The notes: generated from the sequence alone by a model not told the origin. 64,000 nt of DNA from Sphingopyxis macrogoltabida (GCA_003241685.1 QFPJ01000001.1:62001-126000); one strand, 5' to 3'. Shown: positions 1 to 9,476, counted from the first letter of the stretch. Made by a program: numbers and translations.

Positions 1-978
1 GCCGACATCGACGCACTGCCGATGACCGAACGCACCGAATCCGATCACAAATCCTGTACCCCCGGCGTCATGCACGCCTGCGGCCACGACGGCCACACCA
101 CGATGCTGCTGGGCGCCGCCAAGCAGCTAGCCGCGACGCGCAATTTCAACGGCGCCGTCCACCTGATCTTTCAGCCTGCCGAGGAATCGCTCGGCTATCA
201 GGGCGCCGACGGCGATCCCGACGGCGGCGCCAGCGCGATGATCCGCGATGGCCTGTTCGACCGTTTCCCGATGCAGGCGATCTTCGGCATTCACAACCGC
301 CCCGGCATCGCCGCCGGCAAGCTGGCCGGGCGCGCGGGCGCGCTGTACGCCGCCGCCGACAAGTTCGAGATTGTCGTGTCGGGCAAGGGCGGCCACGCCG
401 CGCGGCCGCATCTGGCGATCGATCCGATCCTCGTCGCATCGCAGATCGTCGTCGCGGTGCAGAGCATCGTCGCGCGCAACACCGACCCGATGGATGCCGC
501 CGTCGTGTCGATCTGCAAGATGGAGGCGGGAACCGCCTTTAACATCATCGCCGACGAAGCCCGGATGGGCGGCACGGTGCGGACGCTGTCGCGGCAAAGC
601 CAGGATGCGGTCGAAGCGCGGCTACGCGCGATCGTCACCGGCGTCGCCGCCTCGTTCGGCGCGACGGCGGACCTGCATTATGAGCGCGGCTATCCCGCGC
701 TGCACAATCCCGCCGACCTTTACGCCAGGGTGCGCGACATCGCGATCGGCGTCGTCGGTCCCGATCGCTTCGTCGATCTCGACGTACCGGGCATGGGGGG
801 CGAGGATTTCGCGCGCTACCTCGACGTGGTTCCCGGCTGCTTCCTGCTGCTGGGCAACGGCGACGAAGGGCCGGGATCGGTCATGCTGCACAATTCGCAC
901 TATGCCTATGACGACAGCATTTCGCCGACCGGCGCCGCGCTGTGGGTCGCGCTGGCCGAGGCATTCCTGCCCAAGTAA
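1..978 (+). CDS. M20D-family amidohydrolase (hippurate hydrolase / ILR1-like), 5' truncated
   Basis: The reading frame is already open at base 1 (ADIDALPMTE), so the true start lies outside the window. Seen: the DxDALP and HACGHDGH metal-binding motifs, the QPAEE catalytic glutamate region, GGEDFA near the C-terminus and a final LHNSHY histidine motif. These define the M20D family, binuclear metal enzymes that cleave N-acyl amino acids and aryl-acyl conjugates. No signal peptide can be judged because the N-terminus is missing. It leads a same-strand series with an acylase and an amino acid ABC importer, which suggests hydrolysis of imported amide-linked amino compounds. The substrate cannot be read from sequence. 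Confidence 0.9.
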   Translation, partial: ADIDALPMTERTESDHKSCTPGVMHACGHDGHTTMLLGAAKQLAATRNFNGAVHLIFQPAEESLGYQGADGDPDGGASAMIRDGLFDRFPMQAIFGIHNRPGIAAGKLAGRAGALYAAADKFEIVVSGKGGHAARPHLAIDPILVASQIVVAVQSIVARNTDPMDAAVVSICKMEAGTAFNIIADEARMGGTVRTLSRQSQDAVEARLRAIVTGVAASFGATADLHYERGYPALHNPADLYARVRDIAIGVVGPDRFVDLDVPGMGGEDFARYLDVVPGCFLLLGNGDEGPGSVMLHNSHYAYDDSISPTGAALWVALAEAFLPK

Positions 979-1000
979 ATTGTCCGGGGAGACGCTTTTG

Positions 1001-3439
1001 ATGCGCCGTTCGACTGCCGCCTTGCTCTGGGGTTCCGCCGCGCTGCTGGCCGGGCCGCCCTCCGCCGCCGACGCCCAGACAAGCGCCCCCGCCAAGGTGA
1101 CGATCCAGCGCGACGGCTTCGGCGTGCCGCATGTCGAGGCGGCGACGTCGGACGCGGTGATGTTCGGCGCGGGCTATGCGATCGCGCACGACCGGCTCGC
1201 CGCGATGGAACTGGCGCGGCACAATACGCAGGGCCGCCGTGCCGAACTGATGGGTGCATCGGCGGTGGAGGGCGACAAGGTCATGCGCGGGCGCAGGCTG
1301 TCCGATGCGCAGTTGATGCGCCGTTACCGCGCCCTCGCGCCCGAACATCAAAAGATGCTGCAGGGCATGGTAGACGGGATCAATGCACGCATCGACGAGG
1401 TGAATGCCGATCCCGGCCGCCTGACCCCGCTCGAATTCATCCGCTGGGGGATCAAGCCGACCCGCTGGAGCCTGACCGACTATCTGGCGCTGATTACCGC
1501 GGCGCCGCTGGGCCGCGACACCTATGAAATCCGCAACCTGGAATTTCTGAAGGATATGACGGCGCGCTACGGCGCTGAAAAGGCGTGGCAGATCTTCAAC
1601 GACGTGGTGCCGATTTCGGACCCGGATTCGCCGACGACGATCCCCGCCGGCGACGACCGCGCGCCTGCCAGGCCGATCCCCGCACCCGTCCTGTCGCCCG
1701 TTCAACGACCCGGCGGCGACGCCGCATCGGCCGCCGCGCAGGCGGTGCCCGCCGAACCCGCGAAGGGGGCGAGCCGCTGTCTCGTCCTTGGGCCCGAACG
1801 GACCGCCAACGGCAAGGTACTGATGCTGGAGGCGACCGCCGACGGCCCCGAAATCCATCTGCGCGGCGGCGGCTTCGACAGCGCGGGCTTCGGTTCGACC
1901 GGCTGGGGCGTTCCGACGATGGGACGCGGCGCCCAGCACGGCTGGCTGCTCGTATCGGGCAGCAGCGAGGCGAGCACGGTGTTCGCCGAAAAACTGAACC
2001 CCGCCGACCGCTATCAATATTGGCACAAGGGCGGCTGGCGCAGGATGGAGCACCGGACCGAAACGATCCGGGTCAGGGACGGCGCGCCCGTCACGCACGA
2101 GGTCGCCTGGACCATCCACGGCCCGGTGATCGCGTGGGACGTCGAAAACGGGACCGCCTATTCGCACCAGATGGGCGTCCATGGCCATGAACTCGACACC
2201 TGGATCGCCTTCGCCGAAATGGGCCGGGCGAAAAGCATCGAGGAATTCCGGGAAAAGGGCGTCGACCGGCTCGGCTGGAATCTCGGCGCCTGCTACGGCG
2301 GCGAAGACGGCACCATCGCCTATTTCGAAGGCGGCGCCCTGCCCAAAAAGGCCGAGGGCGTCGACCCGCGGCTGCCCACCCCCGGCACCGGCGAATATGA
2401 ATGGACCGGATTCCTGACCCCGCAGGAAAAGCCGCACATGATCAACCCGCGTCAGGGCTATTTCATGTCGTGGAACAGCAAGGCGACGGGCTGGTCGCCG
2501 GAGGGCAACAACGCCCGCATCGGCGCGACCTTCCGTACCTGGCTCGGCGACCGGCTGGCGAAGGGCGCGCGGTCGGCGACGCTGCTCGACATGCGCGATT
2601 TCAACGGCCGGATGTTCAACGCGCTGGGCGCCGTCGACCGCAACCAGGCGGCGCCAGACTTCTTCGCGTCCTATTTTCGACAGGCGATCGCCGCGAGCGA
2701 CGACCCAGACGTGAAGCGCGCCGCGGAGTATATGCTGAGCTTCGACGGGCTGTATCGCGACCGCGACGCCGACCAGAGATACGACAACCCCGGCCTGGCG
2801 CTCTATCGCGCCTGGCTGGAGGTCGCGCCGACGATGGTCTTCGGCGACGATATGGGCGACTGGTGGAAGGCGGTCGATGCCGACCGCTATCTGACCTATC
2901 AGTCCAGCCTGTTGCTGCGCGCCTTTCAGGGCGATGCCGCCGGAGCGCCGCTCGCCATCGACTATTTCAACGGACGCGACCGCACCGCAGTGATGATCGA
3001 CACGATCAAGGCGACGATCGATCAAGTGAAGGCGCGTTTTCCCGGCAAGGACATGGCCGAATGGAAACATCCGATCTTCTGGAAATATTTCGACGCCTCG
3101 CTCGAAACCCCCGATCGCCCACAAATGGCCGAGGATGCACCCGAACGCCGCCTGTCGGCGGTGCTGCGGCTGGGCCCGGTCATGGCGCCGCACAATGGCG
3201 GCGAAAGCTGGGTCGGCCTGATGGAGATCGGACGCGATGAACGCGCGCTCTATTCGGTCGTCGACGCCGGCGGGCAGAATCTGTTCATCGATCCCGACGG
3301 CAAGGGCAATCCGCACCTGACCGACCAGACGATGATGCACGAAACCAACGAGTTGAAGAAAATTCCGCTCGCCGCCGACGAAGTCGACGCCGCCGCCGTG
3401 TCGACCCTCACGATCGATTATCGGCCGAAGGCGCGCTGA
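1001..3439 (+). CDS. Penicillin acylase family (Ntn-hydrolase) periplasmic amidase
   Basis: An 812-residue precursor with a Sec signal peptide (hydrophobic residues about 5-18, likely cut after ADA-Q). Family members autoproteolyse into alpha and beta chains, exposing a beta-chain N-terminal Ser or Cys. The best candidate is Ser258 in GASRCLVLGPERTANGK, followed by the expected beta-chain GPxRTAxGK sequence. The usual Ser-Asn-x-Trp context is replaced here by Ser-Arg-Cys-Leu. The family includes penicillin G acylase, AHL acylases (PvdQ, QuiP) and aculeacin acylase, so the acyl substrate is open. The ATG at 1001 has GGGGAGA about 10 nt upstream and gives an intact signal peptide. It starts 22 nt after the M20 gene and ends 2 nt before the binding-protein gene. 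Confidence 0.88.
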   Translation: MRRSTAALLWGSAALLAGPPSAADAQTSAPAKVTIQRDGFGVPHVEAATSDAVMFGAGYAIAHDRLAAMELARHNTQGRRAELMGASAVEGDKVMRGRRLSDAQLMRRYRALAPEHQKMLQGMVDGINARIDEVNADPGRLTPLEFIRWGIKPTRWSLTDYLALITAAPLGRDTYEIRNLEFLKDMTARYGAEKAWQIFNDVVPISDPDSPTTIPAGDDRAPARPIPAPVLSPVQRPGGDAASAAAQAVPAEPAKGASRCLVLGPERTANGKVLMLEATADGPEIHLRGGGFDSAGFGSTGWGVPTMGRGAQHGWLLVSGSSEASTVFAEKLNPADRYQYWHKGGWRRMEHRTETIRVRDGAPVTHEVAWTIHGPVIAWDVENGTAYSHQMGVHGHELDTWIAFAEMGRAKSIEEFREKGVDRLGWNLGACYGGEDGTIAYFEGGALPKKAEGVDPRLPTPGTGEYEWTGFLTPQEKPHMINPRQGYFMSWNSKATGWSPEGNNARIGATFRTWLGDRLAKGARSATLLDMRDFNGRMFNALGAVDRNQAAPDFFASYFRQAIAASDDPDVKRAAEYMLSFDGLYRDRDADQRYDNPGLALYRAWLEVAPTMVFGDDMGDWWKAVDADRYLTYQSSLLLRAFQGDAAGAPLAIDYFNGRDRTAVMIDTIKATIDQVKARFPGKDMAEWKHPIFWKYFDASLETPDRPQMAEDAPERRLSAVLRLGPVMAPHNGGESWVGLMEIGRDERALYSVVDAGGQNLFIDPDGKGNPHLTDQTMMHETNELKKIPLAADEVDAAAVSTLTIDYRPKAR

Positions 3440-3441
3440 CG

Positions 3442-4203
3442 ATGGACCGGCGGTCGATAATCGGCATGGTCGCCGCCCTGCCGGTCATCGCATCGCCCCT
3501 GGCCGGCTGCACCCGCGCCCCGCGGTCCCCCAACCATATCATCGTGGGGTCGTCACCGACCGGCGCCCCCTACAGCTTCGTCGATCCGGCGACCAACGAA
3601 CTGACCGGCGCGATGATCGACATCGCCCGGGCGGTGATGCGCGAGGCGGGATTCGAAAGCGAATATCATGTCGCGCCCTTTTCGGCGCTGATACCGTCGC
3701 TGACCACGGGGCGGATCGACATGATCTCGGCCGCGATGCAGCGAACGCCCGACCGCGAAAAGATCGTCGATTTCAGCGCGCCCGTATCCTCCTATGGCGG
3801 CGGACTGGTCGTACGCGACGACGACCGCGCCGCTTACCCCTCGCTGGCGTCGGTGCGCCATCTCAGAATGGGCGCGCAGGTCGGCACGCGCTTTTTCAAC
3901 CAGCTTCGCGAAGCCGGCATCCCGGACATATCGACCTATGACGGTTTGGCGGAGATCGTCCGCGACCTGGCGAACGGCCGCATCGACGCCGGCTATGGCG
4001 ACGAACCGATCCTGCGCTACCTGCTGCGTGTCGGACCGAAACGCCCCGTCCGCATGGCCGACGATTTTCAGCCGCCGGTGCACGAGGATCTATGCCTGAT
4101 CGTCGGAAAGGGCGATCCGCGCCTACCCCGCATCGACGCCGCGGTCGCGCGGCTGAAACCGGCGGCGATCCCGGCGATCCTCGAACGCTGGGCGCTTGCC
4201 TGA
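3442..4203 (+). CDS. Polar amino acid ABC transporter, substrate-binding lipoprotein
   Basis: A 253-residue family 3 solute-binding protein. The N-terminus has twin arginines (DRRSIIG), a hydrophobic core and a lipobox LAGC with the acylated cysteine at residue 23. It is therefore a periplasm-facing lipoprotein, possibly Tat-exported. The body has the family 3 features G-x-YSFVDP...GAMIDIA and IVDFSAPV, which bind alpha-amino or related small cationic/polar ligands. It overlaps the permease gene by one base (TGATG). A dedicated amino acid type ABC importer beside two amidases and an amine oxidase suggests the ligand is an amino acid conjugate or a polyamine-like amine; this is inference. Confidence 0.9.
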   Translation: MDRRSIIGMVAALPVIASPLAGCTRAPRSPNHIIVGSSPTGAPYSFVDPATNELTGAMIDIARAVMREAGFESEYHVAPFSALIPSLTTGRIDMISAAMQRTPDREKIVDFSAPVSSYGGGLVVRDDDRAAYPSLASVRHLRMGAQVGTRFFNQLREAGIPDISTYDGLAEIVRDLANGRIDAGYGDEPILRYLLRVGPKRPVRMADDFQPPVHEDLCLIVGKGDPRLPRIDAAVARLKPAAIPAILERWALA

Positions 4204-4856
4204 TGTCGGAATTTCTGACCGACGCGGCGCTGTTCCTGCCGATCCTGCTGCGCGGGCTGGGCGTGACCCTGCTGCTGACCTTCGCCGCGCTGATCGTCAG
4301 CATCCTGCTGGGCATGGTCTGGGTGCTGATGGGCATGTCGCGCTTTGCCCCGCTCCGCTGGATCAGCCGGACGATCATCAACATCATTCGCGGCATTCCG
4401 ATCATCGTCCAGCTTTTCTGTATCTATTTCGTCCTGCCTGAATGGGGCATCGACTTGCCGCCCTTCGCGGCGGGCGTGCTGGGGCTCGGGCTCGCCTATT
4501 CGGTCTATCAGGCGGAAAATTTCCGCGGCGGCCTGTCGTCGGTCGAGAAGGATCTGGTCGAAGCCGGCACCGCGCTCGGCATGTCGCGCGCCGTGCTGAT
4601 GCGGCGCGTCATCCTGCCGCTCGGCATTCCCGCCGCCCTGCCCTCGCTGGGCAACACGACGATCATGCTGCTGAAGGATTCGTCGATCGCATCGACGATC
4701 ACCATCGCCGAACTGACCCGCGCGGGCCAGCTCATCGCGCTGTCGACCTTCAAGAACGGCACCGTCTATCTGCTCATCGCATTGCTCTATCTTGCCGCCA
4801 GCCTGCCGATGGCCGCCGGCGTGCGCGCGCTCGAACGCCGATTCGCTCGCAAATGA
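4203..4856 (+). CDS. Polar amino acid ABC transporter, permease (HisM/GlnP type)
   Basis: A 217-residue inner-membrane protein with five or so hydrophobic segments. It carries the permease signature EAGTALGMSRAVLMRRVILPLGIP (EAA loop), which docks on the ATPase. Only one permease gene is present, so the channel is probably a homodimer. The ATG at 4203 overlaps the stop of the binding-protein gene by one base, and its own stop overlaps the ATPase start (ATGA). This indicates translational coupling of all three importer genes. An upstream in-frame start exists inside the previous gene, but it would remove the coupling and add a non-membrane extension. Confidence 0.93.
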   Translation: MSEFLTDAALFLPILLRGLGVTLLLTFAALIVSILLGMVWVLMGMSRFAPLRWISRTIINIIRGIPIIVQLFCIYFVLPEWGIDLPPFAAGVLGLGLAYSVYQAENFRGGLSSVEKDLVEAGTALGMSRAVLMRRVILPLGIPAALPSLGNTTIMLLKDSSIASTITIAELTRAGQLIALSTFKNGTVYLLIALLYLAASLPMAAGVRALERRFARK

Positions 4857-5578
4857 TCACGCTCCGCAACGTCCGCAAATCCTTTGGCGCCAAGCCCGTG
4901 CTGCACGACGTCAGCTTCGATGTGGGGGCGGGCGAGGTGGCGTGTCTGATCGGCCCGTCCGGATCCGGAAAATCGACGATCCTGCGCTGCATCAACGGGC
5001 TGGAGAGCCACGATGGCGGGACGATCGCGGTCGACGGCGTCCCCGTGACGCCGCAATCGCTGCCGCGCGTGCGCGCGTCGGTCAGCATGGTGTTCCAGCG
5101 GTTCAACCTCTTCCCGCACCGCACCGCCCTCGACAATGTGATCGAGGGGCCGGTGCAGGTGCTGGGACGCCCGCCCGCCGAAACGCGCGACCGCGCGATG
5201 GCCCTGCTCGAAAAGGTCGGCATGGCGAGCCACGCCCACGCCTTTCCCGGCCAGCTTTCGGGTGGGCAGCAGCAGCGCGTCGGCATCGCCCGCGCGCTGG
5301 CGATGGAGCCGCGCGCAATCCTGCTCGACGAACCGACATCGGCGCTCGACCCCGAACGCGTCGGCGAGGTGTTGAAGGTCATGCGCGATCTGGCCGATGC
5401 GGGCATGACGATGATCATCGTGACGCACGAAATCGGCTTCGCGCGCGAGGCGGCGGATTCGATCCTGTTCGTCGATGGCGGGGTGATCGGCGAACAGGGG
5501 CCCGCCGCCGAATTCCTGTCCCATCCGAAAACCGACCGCACCCGACTGTTCCTCAGCCGCGTGCGCCACCCGCTGTAA
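4853..5578 (+). CDS. Polar amino acid ABC transporter, ATP-binding protein (GlnQ/HisP type)
   Basis: A 241-residue ABC ATPase. Seen: Walker A GPSGSGKST at residues 36-44, Q-loop VFQRFNLFPH, signature LSGGQQQR, Walker B AILLDEPTSALDP and H-loop VTHEIGF. The FNLFPH Q-loop and overall length fit the polar amino acid uptake class. It starts by a 4-base ATGA overlap with the permease and is followed 26 nt later by the cupin gene with its own AGGAG ribosome site. It powers import through the 4203-4856 permease. Confidence 0.95.
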   Translation: MITLRNVRKSFGAKPVLHDVSFDVGAGEVACLIGPSGSGKSTILRCINGLESHDGGTIAVDGVPVTPQSLPRVRASVSMVFQRFNLFPHRTALDNVIEGPVQVLGRPPAETRDRAMALLEKVGMASHAHAFPGQLSGGQQQRVGIARALAMEPRAILLDEPTSALDPERVGEVLKVMRDLADAGMTMIIVTHEIGFAREAADSILFVDGGVIGEQGPAAEFLSHPKTDRTRLFLSRVRHPL

Positions 5579-5604
5579 CGCCCACCCATTTTCAGGAGCC
5601 CGGA

Positions 5605-5973
5605 ATGACCGCCGAAGCGATCAGTGTCTTTCGTCCCCACGAACTGTTCGCGGTCGCCGCGACCGCGCCGGTGCCCGAACCGCTGGGCGAGCCGGTGTCG
5701 CAGGTGCGGTCCGCGGCGATCGACGGCGCGGGCACCAGCCGCCACGGCGTGTGGCGCTGTTCGCCCGGACGCTGGCGGCGGCAGGTCGTTCAGGCGGAAT
5801 TCTGTTACTTCCTTTCGGGCGAGGCGATTTTCCGGCCCGACCGGGGCGATCCGGTGCACATCAGCGGCGGCGAGGCCGCCTATTTCCCGCCCGAAAGCCG
5901 CGGCACCTGGGAAATCCTGCGCGAAAGCGAGAAAATCTTCATCGTCTTCGACGAAGCGGTTGCGGGCCGATGA
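5605..5973 (+). CDS. Small single-domain cupin
   Basis: A 122-residue protein with a cupin barrel: YFLSGEAIFRP, GGEAAYFPPESRGTWEI and a C-terminal IVFD strand. It resembles the cupin_3 (DUF861) family, often found beside amine or polyamine oxidases of the PuuB type. The classical metal-binding histidines are mostly absent, so a binding or regulatory role is as likely as catalysis. AGGAG lies 8 nt before the ATG at 5605. Its stop overlaps the oxidase start (ATGA), so the two proteins are probably made together. Confidence 0.75.
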   Translation: MTAEAISVFRPHELFAVAATAPVPEPLGEPVSQVRSAAIDGAGTSRHGVWRCSPGRWRRQVVQAEFCYFLSGEAIFRPDRGDPVHISGGEAAYFPPESRGTWEILRESEKIFIVFDEAVAGR

Positions 5974-7361
5974 CGGCCCCCGTCTCTCCGTCCGATGTCG
6001 GCAGCTATTGGCTGGCGAGCTGCGACGACGACCTGACGCCGCGCCCGGCCCTGTCCGGCGACGAAACAGTCGATGTCGCGATCATGGGCGGCGGCTTTTC
6101 GGGGCTGTGGACCGCCTATTTCCTTTTGCAGCAGCAGCCCGACCTGTCGATCGCGATCGTCGAGCGGCAATTTTGCGGTTTCGGCGCGTCGGGACGCAAC
6201 GGGGGCTGGTGTTCGCCGCGCTTTCCGATCAACCCCGCCGCGCTGACGCGCCGCTTCGGCGCCGACACCGCGCGGTCGATGCTGCGCGCGCAGCAGGCGA
6301 TGGTCGACGAAGTCGGCCGCATTTGCGCAGCCGAGGGCATCGACGCGCATTTCAATCCGGTCGGCGTGCTGACGCTGGCGCGCAGCGCGAAACAGGTCCC
6401 GTCGCTCCGCCAGTCCTACGACGCCTATGCGCGGCTGGGGATGGAGGATGGCTGCACGCTTCTGGACGCAGAGCAGGCGCGCGCCGCCGTACAGGCCACC
6501 GACGTCCACGGCGGTTTCCGCCTGCGCGCGGGCGCGACGATCCATCCCGGTCGGCTGGTGCGCGGTCTGGCGCGCGCGCTCGAACGGCGCGGGGTGCGGA
6601 TATATGAAGGGACCGAGGTTGTTCGCACCGAGGAGGGCCAGAATCCCGCGCTCGTCACCGCGGGCGGCACGATCCGGGCGCGGCAGGCGATCCTTCTGGC
6701 GGGCGAGGCCTTTCTGACCGGCCACCCCGATTATCGCCGCCGGCTGATCCCGATGGCATCGACGATCATGCTTACCGCGCCGCTGACCCCGGAACAATGG
6801 GATCGGGTCGGCTGGGCGAGCGGCGAATGCCTGTCCTCCTACGTTCACACGACCAACTATCTGACCCGCACCGCCGACGGCCGCATCCTGTTCGGCAGCC
6901 GCGGCGCGCTCTATCGCTACGGATCGGACATGGACGAAATGGCGCTGCGCGAAAACGCCAATTTCGACTGGATTCGCGACCGCCTGCTCGAATGGTGGCC
7001 ATCGCTGGACGGCATCGAATTCACGCATCGCTGGGCCGGCTATCTCGGCGTGCCGCGCGACTGGCTGCCGACCGTCCATTTCGATGCGGAACGCCGCGTC
7101 GGGCACAGCTATGGCTACACCGGCCACGGCGTCATCACGAGCGCCATCTGCGCGCGGGCGCTGGCGGCCAAGGTGGCGGGGAACGCGCCGGAAGCCGCGC
7201 CCTATCTGCGCGCCAAGGCGCCGAACTGGGAAGTCGAGCCGCTGCGCTGGGCGGGCATCCGCTATGTCCAGAACGCCTTTCTGCGCATGGATCTGGCGGA
7301 GGCGGCCGGGCGCAATGCGCCGGTCGATGCGCCGCTCGCCCAATATCTCGGCGAGCCGTGA
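5970..7361 (+). CDS. FAD-dependent amine oxidoreductase, PuuB-like (DAO family)
   Basis: A 463-residue cytoplasmic flavoprotein. The Rossmann motif GGGFSGLWTAY lies near residue 35, followed by an E-R pair and ASGRNGGW, the loop typical of gamma-glutamylputrescine oxidase and related DAO enzymes. The C-terminal HRWAGYLGVPRDWLP and GYTGHGV complete the FAD fold. It would oxidise a C-N bond of an amine, releasing an aldehyde or keto acid, ammonia and H2O2. It is the last gene of the importer operon. The intergenic space to the convergent S9 peptidase gene is only about 20 nt. The substrate is inferred only from context. Confidence 0.87.
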   Translation: MTAPVSPSDVGSYWLASCDDDLTPRPALSGDETVDVAIMGGGFSGLWTAYFLLQQQPDLSIAIVERQFCGFGASGRNGGWCSPRFPINPAALTRRFGADTARSMLRAQQAMVDEVGRICAAEGIDAHFNPVGVLTLARSAKQVPSLRQSYDAYARLGMEDGCTLLDAEQARAAVQATDVHGGFRLRAGATIHPGRLVRGLARALERRGVRIYEGTEVVRTEEGQNPALVTAGGTIRARQAILLAGEAFLTGHPDYRRRLIPMASTIMLTAPLTPEQWDRVGWASGECLSSYVHTTNYLTRTADGRILFGSRGALYRYGSDMDEMALRENANFDWIRDRLLEWWPSLDGIEFTHRWAGYLGVPRDWLPTVHFDAERRVGHSYGYTGHGVITSAICARALAAKVAGNAPEAAPYLRAKAPNWEVEPLRWAGIRYVQNAFLRMDLAEAAGRNAPVDAPLAQYLGEP

Positions 7362-7382
7362 CGGCGGCCCAGGGTCAGGACC

Positions 7383-9476
7383 CTAATCCGCCGCCTTCAG
7401 CGCCTCCGCCAGCCCCGGCACCAGCACTGCGCCCGCCTTCATGTCGACCCGCGATCCCGCCAGATCGCGGCCATAGGGTTCCGCTGCCCCGCCCAGGCAT
7501 TGCGACAGGAAATGCTCCGCGATCGCGGCGAAGGAAATGTTGGTCGCATCCTTCGCATAGACATGCCCCTCGTCAGGATAGAAGGCATAGCTCACCGGCT
7601 TGCCGCGCGCCGTCATGGCCTCGACGATTTCATCCGACTGGTCGGGCATGACGCGCGGATCATTGGCGCCGTTGGTGACCAGAAGCGGCTTGGTGATCGC
7701 ATCGACGCGGGCGATCGGCGAGCGCCGCATCAGCTCCGCCGCGCCCTCTTTCGTCGACGGATCGCCGACGCGGTTGACGAATTGCGGCCGCTGCCACGTC
7801 CACCATTCGGGCATCGCACCGATCAGCCGGACCAGATTGCTCGGCCCGGCCAGGTCGACGCCGCACTGAAAGGTTTCGGGCGTGAAACTCAGCGACACCA
7901 GCGTCGAATAGCCGCCGTAGGACAGCCCCATCACCGCAACGCGATCGGGCGTCGTCACGCCCTTGTCGATCGCCCATTGCACCGCGTCGAGCAGATCGTT
8001 GTGCATCGTTTCCGACCATTTCCGGTCGCCCTTCGCCATGAAATCGCTGCCGAAGCCGCCCGACCCGCGAAAATTCACCGACAGCGCAGCATAGCCCCGG
8101 TCGGCCAGCCAGGCGTGCTGGTTGTCAAACGCCAGATCGTCGCGCAGCCACGGCCCGCCATGGACGACAAGGACCAGCGGCACCGGCTTTTCCGGCATGC
8201 CATCGGCGCCGGGCGCGGCATCGGCCGGCAGGGTCAGATAGCTGGGCAGGATCAGCCCGTCGCGCGAGGGGATCGTCACCGGCAGGCGGCGGGCGAGCAC
8301 CCGCGTTTCCAGGTCGGGCCGGGTCGAAACGAGCGGCGTCAGCGTACGGCCGCCGCGATCCCACCAGCTATAGCGGTCGGGCCGGTTCGGCACGGTTTCC
8401 AGGATCAGCCAGCGCCTGGCGTCGGGGGTCTGGTCGGCGATCTTGAAAGGTCCGGCGGCGGCGGCCTCCAGCGCCGCAAACTCGTCGCGCAGCGCATCCG
8501 AGCGCACCGTCCATTCGCTGACCAGCGGATCTTCGCGCGTCGCGATCAACGTCCCGCTCGCCTCGTCGAACAGCGGGTCGACGATGTCGGCGCGCACAGC
8601 GTCGGCCAGTATCGTCCGCTTGCCCGTCGCCAGATCGATCGACGCGACGCCCGCCCTGTCGCCGCCCCGGCTGTCGAGCATGGCCAGCTTTCCGTCGCCG
8701 TCGAGCGCCAATATTCGCGAATTGCGCAGCGAGACGAGCGGGATCGTCATCAACTCGGCCGCCCCCGCCGGATCCAGCCGCATATAAGTCGACGACCCGT
8801 CGGCATTGCCGCGCACGCCCAGGCGGATGTGAAAATCGGGATCGGCGACGACGTCGATATAATTCGGATCGTTGCGGAACACTTCGGTGCGCGCGCCGGT
8901 CGCCAGATCGATGCGGTAGATGTCGCGGTAACGGCGATCGCGGATGTTCATGCCGACCAGAATTTCCCCGGGGTGGCGTTTGGAGACGCGGACGATCTTC
9001 GTCTGCACGGCCGGGTCGCCGGTCATGTTCGTCACCGCGCCGCTGGCAAGGTTCGCAACCCAGAGCTGGCTATGCTCCTCGCCGCCGACATCCTTCAGGA
9101 TCAACAGAAAGCGCCCGTCGGCGTTCCAGCGAAAACTGTCGGGCGGGCGATTGTCGAAACGCGTCACCGGGGCGGCCGCCGCCAGATCGCCGATCGGCGC
9201 CACCCAGACGTTCAGCACACCGTCGAGCGGATGGAGGAAGGCCAGCCGCTGTCCATCGGGGCTGATCTGCATTTCGGAATAAGCGGGCGAACGGAACAGC
9301 GTCGCGCGCGGCAACAGCGCATCGGGCTGGGCAACGGGCGCGGCGGCCGGAGCCGTCTGGGCCCAGGCCGACGCCCCCACCTGCGGCATGGCGACCGCGC
9401 AAAGCAGAAGCGGCGCCCATGCCGGCGCGCGGCGGCCGCCACATGCCAGCGGCCATTGGAAGCGATAATGTTTCAT
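7383..9476 (-). CDS. S9 family peptidase (prolyl oligopeptidase / acylaminoacyl peptidase type), exported
   Basis: A 697-residue protein with a signal peptide (hydrophobic APLLLCAVAMPQVGASAWAQ). An N-terminal beta-propeller with WD/TolB-like SPDGQRLAFL repeats precedes a C-terminal alpha/beta hydrolase. The nucleophile is Ser519 in GLSYGGYS, the acid is in TNGANDPRV and the histidine in YPDEGHVYAK. The chosen ATG at 9476 gives the signal peptide and has GGGAGG upstream; earlier in-frame starts lack both. It is the last gene of the minus-strand carbohydrate series, 109 nt after the MFS gene. Its link to sugar use is unclear, and it may be transcribed separately. Confidence 0.9.
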   Translation of the reverse strand: MKHYRFQWPLACGGRRAPAWAPLLLCAVAMPQVGASAWAQTAPAAAPVAQPDALLPRATLFRSPAYSEMQISPDGQRLAFLHPLDGVLNVWVAPIGDLAAAAPVTRFDNRPPDSFRWNADGRFLLILKDVGGEEHSQLWVANLASGAVTNMTGDPAVQTKIVRVSKRHPGEILVGMNIRDRRYRDIYRIDLATGARTEVFRNDPNYIDVVADPDFHIRLGVRGNADGSSTYMRLDPAGAAELMTIPLVSLRNSRILALDGDGKLAMLDSRGGDRAGVASIDLATGKRTILADAVRADIVDPLFDEASGTLIATREDPLVSEWTVRSDALRDEFAALEAAAAGPFKIADQTPDARRWLILETVPNRPDRYSWWDRGGRTLTPLVSTRPDLETRVLARRLPVTIPSRDGLILPSYLTLPADAAPGADGMPEKPVPLVLVVHGGPWLRDDLAFDNQHAWLADRGYAALSVNFRGSGGFGSDFMAKGDRKWSETMHNDLLDAVQWAIDKGVTTPDRVAVMGLSYGGYSTLVSLSFTPETFQCGVDLAGPSNLVRLIGAMPEWWTWQRPQFVNRVGDPSTKEGAAELMRRSPIARVDAITKPLLVTNGANDPRVMPDQSDEIVEAMTARGKPVSYAFYPDEGHVYAKDATNISFAAIAEHFLSQCLGGAAEPYGRDLAGSRVDMKAGAVLVPGLAEALKAAD

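Noticed and set aside
881..3340. Long minus-strand frame opposite the penicillin acylase gene
   Set aside because: It is a mirror frame caused by high GC. The plus-strand frame has a signal peptide, family motifs and correct operon spacing.
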